Of a DNA stretch of 5,091 nt, positions 1 to 5,065 are shown one piece after another; the stretch's first letter is position 1; every line of letters starts with the position of its first letter. Below the pieces are notes generated by a model. It searched no databases, was not told where the DNA came from, and saw nothing but the letters and a program-made list of their open reading frames with translations. The stretch is taken from NCBI GenBank assembly GCA_016219075.1, contig JACRCJ010000006.1:1-5091 (forward strand), given 5' to 3'. The position numbers and the translations under genes were made by a program. This DNA comes from Deltaproteobacteria bacterium. Lineage in GTDB: Bacteria > Desulfobacterota > GWC2-55-46.

Positions 1-1134
1 AAGGGCCTTTCTCTCCTTGTCCGTGAGGTCCCCAAGGAGAGGCAAGGCCTTTGCCAGCTCGGCCTTCCGTATCGCATCGCAGGACTGCCTCAGCGCGATG
101 ATCGTCGGCACGACATCGAGGGATTTTATCCAGCGGTAGAACTTCTCTATCTCCTCGACGACTATCTTCTCGGCGGCCTCGGCCTCCTTGTTCCTCTCCT
201 GGAGGTTGGCCACGACGACTCCCTGCAGGTCGTCGACATCGTACACATAACAGTTGTCTATGTTGTTCACGAGCGGGTCGACATTCCGGGGCACCGAGAT
301 GTCGATGAAGAACATCGGCTTGTTCTTCCTCTCGCGCATTACCTCATGTATCTGGTCGGGCTTTATGATGAAGCTCGTGGCGCCGGTCGAGGCTATGACT
401 ATGTCTACATTCTTGAGGAAGTGCGGGAACTCACGGAACATGATGGCGGTGCCGTTGAAGCACTTTACCATCTCCGCGGCCTTCTCGTAGGTCCTGTTGG
501 CTACGAGTATCTCCCTTATGCCGTTGGTCTGCAGGTGCCTGGCGGCAAGCTCGGCCATCTCTCCGGCGCCCAGGAGCATCGCGGTCTTTCCCGTAAGCTC
601 CCCGAATATCTTTCTGGCGAGCTCCACGGCGGCGAAGCTTATCGACACGGCGCTCTCGCCGATCCTGGTCTCCGTCCTTATCCTCTTGGCTACCTGGAAC
701 GCCTTGTGGTAGAGCTTGTTCACTATTACCCCGGCGGTGTTGTGCTGCACGGCGTAACCGTAGGAGTCCTTGACCTGTCCGAGTATCTGGGGCTCTCCCA
801 CGACCATCGAGTCGAGTCCGGCCCCGACCCTGAAGAGGTGCTTTACGGCGTCCTCGCCGAGGTGCACGTAGAGGTGCTCGTCGAGCTTTTCAAGAGGGAT
901 GGAATGGTAGTCCGAGAGGAACCTCTTTACCTGCCAGACCCCTTTTTCCATGTCGCTCGTGATGCCCAGCACCTCCACCCTGTTGCAGGTGGAGAGTATC
1001 ACGGCCTCGTTAAGGCCGTAGTGGTTGGTGATCTTCTTCAACGGTTCGCCGAGGGTGGCGGCCGGGAACGAGAGCTTCTCCCTGATCTCCACCGGCGAGG
1101 TCTTATGGTTGAGTCCGACGATTATAAGGTTCAT
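1..1134 (-). CDS. hemA: Glutamyl-tRNA reductase HemA, 3' end cut by window edge
   Basis: Reduces glutamyl-tRNA(Glu) to glutamate-1-semialdehyde with NADPH, the first committed step of C5-pathway tetrapyrrole synthesis in the cytoplasm. I translated the minus strand from the ATG at 1134 and it stays open for 378 codons to position 1. The start MNLIIVGLNHKTSPVEIR is the family's usual N-terminus. Residues 47-52 are LSTCNR, giving the catalytic thioester cysteine at Cys50. HLFRVGAGLDSMVVGEPQIL at 99-118 is the conserved substrate-site stretch. GAGEMAEL at 189-196 is the NADPH-binding glycine-rich loop, followed by VANRT at about 211-215 and DIVIASTGA near 244-252. The C-terminal helical dimerisation region begins near residue 310 and reaches LGDLTDKERKAL at the edge. 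Family members are usually about 415-440 residues, so the last 40-60 are outside. The Shine-Dalgarno is weak (GGATTGAAAAG before ATG). It lies 78 nt after the ccsA-like stop and is probably co-transcribed with it. Confidence 0.97.
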   Translation of the reverse strand, partial: MNLIIVGLNHKTSPVEIREKLSFPAATLGEPLKKITNHYGLNEAVILSTCNRVEVLGITSDMEKGVWQVKRFLSDYHSIPLEKLDEHLYVHLGEDAVKHLFRVGAGLDSMVVGEPQILGQVKDSYGYAVQHNTAGVIVNKLYHKAFQVAKRIRTETRIGESAVSISFAAVELARKIFGELTGKTAMLLGAGEMAELAARHLQTNGIREILVANRTYEKAAEMVKCFNGTAIMFREFPHFLKNVDIVIASTGATSFIIKPDQIHEVMRERKNKPMFFIDISVPRNVDPLVNNIDNCYVYDVDDLQGVVVANLQERNKEAEAAEKIVVEEIEKFYRWIKSLDVVPTIIALRQSCDAIRKAELAKALPLLGDLTDKERKAL

Positions 1135-1212
1135 CTTTTCAATCCGGGCGGCCCGGAAGGTTTTTCATTTCAGGCCGCCGCGCGCTCCTTGTCCGAAGAT
1201 CGAATGCCGGCG

Positions 1213-2031
1213 CTATCCGGCCAGTCCGTGCGCCCCGCCTGAAACCAGGTTTATCACTATGAACGAGCCTATGAGGATCATGAAAGCGACCCCGGAGAAG
1301 ATCGCGGCCTTCCTGCCCCTCCAGCCCGCAGTAAGCCTGCCGTGCAGGAGGGCGGCGTAGAGGAACCATGTTATCATCGACCAGATCTGCCTCGGCTTCC
1401 ACACCCAGTAGTTCCCGGTCGAGTACTCGGACCATATCGCCCCGGTGATGATGGCGGCCGTCAGGAGCGGGAAACCGTACTGAAGGCACTTGTAGTTGAG
1501 CTCGTCGAGCGTGTCAAGAGAGGGGAGTATGAAGTATAGCCCCTTCAACTTGCGGCTCTTCAGGTACCTCTCCTGGATTATGTACATGACCCCCAGAAAG
1601 AACGCTATGGCGAAAAACGCGTTGCCGATAAAAGCGAGCATCACATGGACCGGCAGCCAGTAGCTCTCAAGGACCGGCGAGAGCGGGATTATCTCCCTGG
1701 GCAGAAGCGACGCCGTGATGATAAGCGCAAGGGCGAAAGGAGCGACAAACGCCCCAAGGACCCTCTGTTTATACTTTACGAGCAGGACCATGAACAACGC
1801 TACCGTTACCCACGAGAAGAGCGAGAGCGACTCATGGAGGCTTGTCGCCGGGGTCCTTCCAGCCGCCACCCAGCGGGCCACGATGGTCGCGGTGTGGAAC
1901 GCGAACCCCGCGACGAGCACGCCCTGGGCAACCGAGAGCACCTTGTCCTTTCGCGCGATAAGATATGCCGTATATACGAATGTCGCTACAAGATACACAG
2001 CCGCTGTTATATGGAAAAATATTTCACTCAC
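1213..2031 (-). CDS. ccsA: CcsA/HemX-family cytochrome c assembly (heme-handling) membrane protein
   Basis: Inner-membrane protein of the cytochrome c assembly family (CcsA/CcsB/ResC/CcmC-like; 'HemX' when next to hemA), known for binding and presenting heme. From a GTG at 2031 it is 272 residues with about eight hydrophobic segments. Family landmarks are H46-T in the second segment, R53-W54 and then P61-ATSLHESL (61-69), and WLPVHVMLAFIGNAFFAIAF (125-144) with His129. The periplasmic tryptophan-rich segment is IWSEYSTGNYWVWKPRQIW (199-217), followed by TWFLYAALLHGRLTAGWRGR, with a C-terminal NLVSGGAHG carrying His268. The GTG was chosen because the protein then begins one turn before the first membrane helix. 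A longer in-frame version from 2127 would add 32 charged residues lying wholly inside the upstream gene. The GTG overlaps the upstream stop by 8 nt, suggesting translational coupling; a GGAG lies 13 nt upstream of it. The oddity is Lys212, where the WWD motif normally has Asp or another acidic residue. The family is sure, but the exact role (cytochrome c system II versus support of HemA) is not. Confidence 0.9.
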   Translation of the reverse strand: MSEIFFHITAAVYLVATFVYTAYLIARKDKVLSVAQGVLVAGFAFHTATIVARWVAAGRTPATSLHESLSLFSWVTVALFMVLLVKYKQRVLGAFVAPFALALIITASLLPREIIPLSPVLESYWLPVHVMLAFIGNAFFAIAFFLGVMYIIQERYLKSRKLKGLYFILPSLDTLDELNYKCLQYGFPLLTAAIITGAIWSEYSTGNYWVWKPRQIWSMITWFLYAALLHGRLTAGWRGRKAAIFSGVAFMILIGSFIVINLVSGGAHGLAG

Positions 2032-2734
2032 CGGTAGTTCTTTTCTCCGATTTTCCAGTTTTTTTCTTCGGTGAAATCCTGATGCCGAGTCTTGCGAGGC
2101 TAAACCCCGGGCCAAGGAGCTTGGCAAGCAGCCCGTTAATCTCCCGGGTCGAGTTCTCTTTAAGCCAAACGGGTATCCGGGAGGTCACCAAGGCCTTGAT
2201 AACTCTTTCTTTTTTAACATTATTCGCCCCGGTTTTCAATAACTTATTCCTGACTTGGCCGAGTATCTCTATGAAGGTCTCGTACTCTTCGCCTATCGTC
2301 TTTTCAAGCTCCAGGCGTAGCGTCTTGGCCAGGTACGGGCTCTTGCCCGAAGTCGAGATCGCTATCAGGAGGCTGCCCCGGTCGACCACAGACGGCACGA
2401 TGAAGTTGCAGTGCGGCGGGTCGTCAACCACATTGACGAGTATCCCGAGCTTTGTAGCCTCTTCGTAGACACCAACGTTAGCGGCCTTCGAGTCGGCGGC
2501 GGAGACCGCCAGAAACGCCCCTTTCAAATCGCCCTTTTTGTACTTCCTTTTAATAATAGTTATAACGCCCTCTTTTTCGAGCGTTTTAAGCCTTTTGGTC
2601 ACCTTCGGGCTTACGACCGTCACCGCGGCCCCGGCCGAAAAGAGGCTTTCCACCTTCCTCTCGGCGACCTCTCCGCCGCCTACTACGACGCAGGGTCTTT
2701 TTACTATGTCAGCGAATATAGGGTAGTAGCGCAT
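2024..2734 (-). CDS. sirC: Precorrin-2 dehydrogenase / sirohydrochlorin ferrochelatase (Met8, CysG N-terminal type)
   Basis: Oxidises precorrin-2 to sirohydrochlorin with NAD+ and, in bifunctional members such as yeast Met8 and the CysG N-terminal half, inserts Fe2+ to give siroheme. The start at the ATG at 2734 gives MRYYPIFADIVKRPCVVVGG, aligning with CysG starts (MDHLPIFxxL). A TTG at 2767 would add 11 residues (MIRGRFPVKKA) without family support. The Rossmann loop is VVVGGGEVAERK (16-27), then GAAVTVVSP (35-43). NVVDDPPHCNF (101-111) holds the Asp pair that aligns with the catalytic Asp104/105 of CysG. IVPSVVDRGSLLIAISTSGKSP (112-133) matches the following conserved strand and the serine loop. 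A helical C-terminal region follows, with a Lys-rich tail. At 236 residues it has no uroporphyrin-III methyltransferase half, so that activity must come from another gene. It is the first gene of the sirC-ccsA-hemA run. The Shine-Dalgarno is poor. Whether it is dehydrogenase only (SirC) or bifunctional cannot be decided by reading. Confidence 0.92.
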   Translation of the reverse strand: MRYYPIFADIVKRPCVVVGGGEVAERKVESLFSAGAAVTVVSPKVTKRLKTLEKEGVITIIKRKYKKGDLKGAFLAVSAADSKAANVGVYEEATKLGILVNVVDDPPHCNFIVPSVVDRGSLLIAISTSGKSPYLAKTLRLELEKTIGEEYETFIEILGQVRNKLLKTGANNVKKERVIKALVTSRIPVWLKENSTREINGLLAKLLGPGFSLARLGIRISPKKKTGKSEKRTTGE

Positions 2735-2826
2735 GGCCTTTTTTACGGGAAAACGGCCCCTAATCAATCTCTTTTCGTCTGTTTTCAGAGAAAATTAAGG
2801 TAAAATCATCTCCCGCCGGATATTAT

Positions 2827-2859
2827 CTCCCATGAAGATTAAAATAGCCTTAATGGGAG
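2827..2859. promoter_or_regulatory. Inverted repeat, operator-like, ahead of sirC
   Basis: CTCCCAT at 2827-2833 is matched by its exact reverse complement ATGGGAG at 2853-2859, with 19 nt of AT-rich spacer. The right arm abuts the predicted -10 box, and the repeat covers the predicted start of transcription. That is the usual place for a repressor operator. It matches no site I recognise (not Fnr, Fur, Rex or HcpR). Confidence 0.35.
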
Positions 2860-2886
2860 TTATAAATTTTAATAATGTTGGGTTAA
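2859..2886 (-). promoter_or_regulatory. Putative promoter of the sirC-ccsA-hemA operon
   Basis: On the minus strand TATAAC (five of six to TATAAT) lies at 2859-2864 and TTAACC (four of six to TTGACA) at 2881-2886, with a 16-nt spacer. The transcript would begin near 2852, about 118 nt before the sirC ATG. The region is AT-rich, so chance matches are possible. The adjacent inverted repeat at 2827-2859 supports a regulatory role. Confidence 0.35.
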
Positions 2887-2976
2887 AGGTAGCCTCTCTT
2901 CACCCTTTCATAAATTGGGGAGGAGAACAGAACCTTTGAAGATATTATTTCGGCCCTTTGGTTAAGAGCCTCAAGC

Positions 2977-3001
2977 GGGTTCAGGGTTGTACCCTGAACC
3001 C
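2977..3001. repeat. Perfect 11-bp palindrome with 3-nt loop
   Basis: GGGTTCAGGGT (2977-2987), loop TGT, then ACCCTGAACCC (2991-3001), a perfect stem. On the plus strand it is followed by TGATATTTTG, only a weak T-rich tail; on the minus strand no T-run follows. It lies in the gene-free stretch between the methyltransferase and sirC. It could be an extragenic palindrome or part of a dispersed repeat; the terminator role is weak. Confidence 0.6.
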
Positions 3002-3054
3002 TGATATTTTGTTGGTGCTTAACCGATTGGGAAAGACTTGATCCGGCCCCCTGC

Positions 3055-3082
3055 AAAAAACCTTTTCCGCCATGCCTGGCGG
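3055..3082 (-). terminator. Possible Rho-independent terminator downstream of the methyltransferase
   Basis: Read on the minus strand, CCGCCA-GGCA-TGGCGG (3082 to 3067) is a 6-bp GC stem with a 4-nt loop. It is followed by AAAAGG and six Ts (3060 to 3055). AACC before the stem can also pair with GGTT after it. It is about 185 nt beyond the methyltransferase stop, and the T-run is offset by 6 nt from the stem, so the call is tentative. Confidence 0.4.
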
Positions 3083-3172
3083 TTCTTGGGGGTAGGGTTC
3101 TGGCCTTTCCGCCTCCCCGACCCCGGAGAAGAGCCCGCTTAACCGCTGCGCTTGATTCCACCCCGCTCGCGC

Positions 3173-3188
3173 CCCACCGTGCGGTGGG
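3173..3188. repeat. 7-bp GC-rich hairpin
   Basis: CCCACCG (3173-3179), loop TG, CGGTGGG (3182-3188). On the plus strand AATTTT follows two bases later, giving a terminator-like look, but no plus-strand gene lies before it. On the minus strand no T-run follows. It is probably another intergenic palindrome within the 2735-3267 gap. Confidence 0.45.
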
Positions 3189-3243
3189 CAATTTTAAAAG
3201 AGTCCATTTGGCACTGGCTCGTTGGCAGGTGTATGGTCGGCTT

Positions 3244-3285
3244 TAATCCGCCGTACGCCAGTACTAATCAGCCGTGCGCCAGCAC
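3244..3285. repeat. 21-bp tandem duplication spanning the methyltransferase stop codon
   Basis: Unit 1 (3244-3264) and unit 2 (3265-3285) match at 18 of 21 positions; they differ at 3249/3270, 3255/3276 and 3262/3283. Each unit carries a small inverted repeat around GCCA: GTAC-GCCA-GTAC in unit 1 and GTGC-GCCA-GCAC in unit 2. On the minus strand unit 2 encodes VLAHG plus the TGA stop, while the same place in unit 1 reads VLAYGG. The duplication is in phase with the gene and lies partly beyond its end. Confidence 0.75.
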
Positions 3286-4743
3286 TTCCCCCACGAACCA
3301 CTTCTCATTTCCGAAGATGTCCGAGTATATCACCATTATCTCTCCCCTGGCCTTATCGGCCGGGAAGCGTATCTCGTAGCCCTTCCCTTCAAGCTCCCTG
3401 GCCGTAAAAAACCCGCAGAGGTTGAAGACCTCTCCGTCAAAGTCATAGTCGATCATGACCGTGGACAATGTCTCGAAGTTTTTAAACCTCCCCTTCGCGG
3501 AACGGGCGTGGCTTGTAAACTTCTTTATTTTTATCACGAGATCATCGGTATCCTCATCATAGGAGTAGTCGCTTTTGACCAATGGCTCCTCGCAGTGGGC
3601 GCAGCCCCCCTCGTGAGCCTCGAAGAGAGTAAACGGGGAAGGGCCTTTTGAATACCTCTTCTTCGGGTCCTCGATCTCTTTACTGCCTTTGACGGTGAGG
3701 AGCCTCTTTTCAATGGTGTGTACGGCGAGCCTTCCCGAGTCTATCCCAACCCAGCGTCTGCCGAGCTTTTCGGCTGCGGCAAGGGCAGTGCCGGCCCCGG
3801 CAAAGGCGTCAAGGACCAGGTCGCCCTCGTTGGTGGCGGTCTTTATTATCCTTGAAAGGAGTGCCTCGGGTTTCTGGGTAGGGTATCCGGTCTTCTCGCT
3901 CTCACCGAGGTGCATAGCGTCCGGGATATCGTCCCAGACATCTCCGACGAGTTTATCCTCGATGAGCCAGTCCCCGTCCTCGCGCAGATAATATTTTATC
4001 CGGACGGTATTGTTCTTCGTCCTGTAGACCCTCCCCTCTTTCGTCAACGCCGAGATGCTTTTATCCGTATAGTCCCCCCTCGGCGAGGTCTTGAACCACC
4101 TGCCGTCGGAGTCCTCTCTGAACCCGGCGGTCCCCTTTTTTATCCTCTTCCCGACGAATGTCCGGTTGAAGATGTGCGAGGACCTCTGGTACCAGAGTAT
4201 GATGTCGTGGTTCCTTGAGAACTTCGATGAGATGTGTTTTGCCCCCCTGCCCCCGTAGCTCCAGATGATGTCGTTCAAGAAGTTCTCTTCGCCGAAGACC
4301 GAGTCCATGACGACCTTGATGTGGTGCGCCTTCTTCGAGTCGAGGTGGACGAAGACCGAGCCGTCTTCCGCCATAAGCTCCCTTAAGAGCACGAGCCTCT
4401 TTCTGAGAAACTCCAGGAACTCAGCCCCTGCTAACTTGTCCTCGTAGGCCAACTGGTCCTTTTTGCCCTTGAACTTAAGGTTGGTGGAAAAAGGCGGGTC
4501 GATGTAGACGAGCCTTACCCCGCGCGTACCATCCGTGTTTTTAAGGCGGCCCTCCCGCTTCATCTCAAGGAGGGTCTTCAGTGCCGCCATGTTCTCGCCG
4601 GAGACGAGCATGTTGGCCCACCCCTTTGTTCCGCCGAACCTTTTTACCGGCTCAAGGGGGGCCCCGACTGTATTTTCAAGTATGCTCGTCTCGGGAACTT
4701 TGCCCGCGTAGACAAGCTCCGAGTCTCTTTTACGGGTTTTCAT
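3268..4743 (-). CDS. Site-specific DNA methyltransferase, beta class (N6-adenine or N4-cytosine), type III Mod-like, apparently solitary
   Basis: Transfers a methyl group from S-adenosylmethionine to an exocyclic amino group in DNA. From the ATG at 4743 it has 491 residues. Motif order shows the beta class. A lead-in GENMAALKTLL (49-59) precedes motif IV, LVYIDPPF (78-85). A variable target-recognition region of about 150-280 follows, then GYPTQKPEALLSRII (286-300, motif X region), motif I DAFAGAGT (312-319) and WVGID (331-335). Residues 355-491 form an added C-terminal region with one Cys-X-X-Cys (381-384) and a segment FETLSTVMIDYDFDGEVFNL, reminiscent of extensions in type III Mod-like enzymes. 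DPPF with FAGAGT fits N6-adenine best, but N4-cytosine enzymes share these motifs. The recognition site is unknown. No restriction subunit is visible: downstream is 533 nt without a gene, and upstream is palindrome-rich spacer. AAGAAGG (4760-4766) is the best Shine-Dalgarno but lies 16 nt from ATG, so the start is slightly uncertain. Its codon for the last repeat unit and its stop lie in a 21-bp tandem duplication. Confidence 0.93.
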   Translation of the reverse strand: MKTRKRDSELVYAGKVPETSILENTVGAPLEPVKRFGGTKGWANMLVSGENMAALKTLLEMKREGRLKNTDGTRGVRLVYIDPPFSTNLKFKGKKDQLAYEDKLAGAEFLEFLRKRLVLLRELMAEDGSVFVHLDSKKAHHIKVVMDSVFGEENFLNDIIWSYGGRGAKHISSKFSRNHDIILWYQRSSHIFNRTFVGKRIKKGTAGFREDSDGRWFKTSPRGDYTDKSISALTKEGRVYRTKNNTVRIKYYLREDGDWLIEDKLVGDVWDDIPDAMHLGESEKTGYPTQKPEALLSRIIKTATNEGDLVLDAFAGAGTALAAAEKLGRRWVGIDSGRLAVHTIEKRLLTVKGSKEIEDPKKRYSKGPSPFTLFEAHEGGCAHCEEPLVKSDYSYDEDTDDLVIKIKKFTSHARSAKGRFKNFETLSTVMIDYDFDGEVFNLCGFFTARELEGKGYEIRFPADKARGEIMVIYSDIFGNEKWFVGEVLAHG

Positions 4744-4784
4744 TTCTTTACGCGTTACGCCTTCTTAAGTATTAACGGCGGATA

Positions 4785-4814
4785 ATTATAGCAGATTGAA
4801 GCTCCCCGCGGCAA
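4785..4814 (-). promoter_or_regulatory. Putative sigma-70 promoter of the methyltransferase gene
   Basis: On the minus strand a perfect TATAAT lies at 4785-4790. A TTGCCG (four of six matches to TTGACA) lies at 4809-4814, 18 nt upstream. The start of transcription would be near 4778, giving a leader of about 35 nt that contains AAGAAGG. The -35 element lies inside the first REP-like hairpin (4798-4830). The -10 is strong; the -35 is only fair. Confidence 0.5.
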
Positions 4815-4830
4815 GCCGCGTGGAATCTTC
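4798..4830. repeat. REP-like hairpin, copy 1
   Basis: CGCGGC (4807-4812), AA, GCCGCG (4815-4820) forms the core. It is extended by CC/GG after one mismatch and by GAAG (4798-4801) with CTTC (4827-4830). The 23-nt segment 4804-4826 is a direct, near-identical copy of 4870-4892. The style (short GC palindrome, conserved flank GGAAT) resembles extragenic palindromes mobilised by REP-associated transposases; no transposase is in the window. Confidence 0.65.
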
Positions 4831-4869
4831 GAAACATAGGAAAATATCATTTTCTATTCGCTCGCTTGA

Positions 4870-4892
4870 CCCCGCAGCAAGCTGCGGGGAAT
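4870..4892. repeat. REP-like hairpin, copy 2
   Basis: CCCCGCAGC (4870-4878), AA, GCTGCGGGG (4881-4889), a perfect 9-bp stem, then AAT. It is the same orientation as copy 1, 66 bp away, differing at three of 23 positions. It is flanked by direct GCTCGC repeats at 4860-4865 and 4895-4900. Confidence 0.7.
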
Positions 4893-4928
4893 GCGCTCGC
4901 TATGCGTTTTTTCAATCCATGAATGGTA

Positions 4929-4975
4929 TGCCACTCCGCAATCCCGTTGCTGTAGCGTTGGGTCAAGGAGTGGCA
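4929..4975. repeat. 9-bp inverted repeat with 29-nt spacer
   Basis: TGCCACTCC (4929-4937) and its exact reverse complement GGAGTGGCA (4967-4975) enclose 29 nt. Inside, GCAA (4938-4941) can pair with TTGC (4947-4950), or CCC (4943-4945) with GGG near 4960-4962. This could be a structured RNA, a protein site or an end of a small mobile repeat. Nothing in it identifies which. Confidence 0.5.
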
Positions 4976-5001
4976 AATATAAATGATTTTTCCGCACCAT
5001 C

Positions 5002-5033
5002 AAAATTCTCCGCCATGAATGGCGGAGAATTTT
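5002..5033. terminator. Perfect 15-bp hairpin, bidirectional terminator-like
   Basis: AAAATTCTCCGCCAT (5002-5016), loop GA, ATGGCGGAGAATTTT (5019-5033): a perfect stem with a GC-rich inner half and A/T ends. Each strand therefore shows a stem running into a T-run, the form of a bidirectional terminator. Its place, between two apparently divergent genes, is odd. It may end a minus-strand gene lying outside the window, or be a miniature repeat. Confidence 0.5.
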
Positions 5034-5065
5034 AATTCCTTTAAGAATCTTCGCAAGGTAATTTT

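Larger units (their letters stand above)
2735..3267. other. Gene-free stretch between methyltransferase and sirC
   Basis: 533 nt with no convincing coding region. The 2770-2890 part is AT-rich and holds the possible operon promoter and inverted repeat. The 2890-3200 part holds three hairpins. Segment 2890-2930 has a CCTCTCTTC...GGGGAGGAG layout that looks like a dispersed intergenic repeat. The minus-strand frame across 2883-3191 begins at TTG and has low-complexity Arg/Gly/Ala content typical of translated intergenic DNA. Confidence 0.6.

Noticed and set aside
1135..1212. Attenuator or separate promoter between ccsA and hemA
   Set aside because: A short CCGGG/CCCGG inverted repeat lies before the hemA ATG, but there is no T-run and no good -10/-35 pair; in GC-rich DNA this is expected by chance.
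346..1242. Long plus-strand open frame of 298 codons
   Set aside because: It is antisense to hemA, whose minus-strand translation shows all catalytic motifs; high GC removes stops from the opposite strand.
2032..2127. N-terminal extension of the CcsA-like protein by 32 residues
   Set aside because: The added residues are charged, lie wholly inside sirC, and come before the point where the family and the first membrane helix begin; the GTG at 2031 fits better.
2735..2767. TTG start at 2767 for the siroheme gene
   Set aside because: It adds 11 residues with no counterpart in Met8/CysG proteins; the ATG at 2734 aligns with known starts.
2883..3191. Minus-strand open frame of 102 codons in the intergenic stretch
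   Set aside because: TTG start without a ribosome-binding site, Arg/Gly/Ala-rich low-complexity content, crosses three hairpins, and no recognisable domain.
4929..4975. Integron attC-like site
   Set aside because: The spaced inverted repeat looked suggestive, but the core GTTRRRY and its complement are absent and there is no cassette structure or integrase.
4796..5035. Plus-strand open frame of 79 codons upstream of the methyltransferase
   Set aside because: TTG start, and the frame is composed of the REP-like palindromes and the 15-bp hairpin; this is translated repeat DNA rather than a protein.
4796..5035. CRISPR array or retron RNA
   Set aside because: Only two copies of a palindromic unit, unequal surroundings, no regular spacers, and no cas or reverse transcriptase gene in the window.
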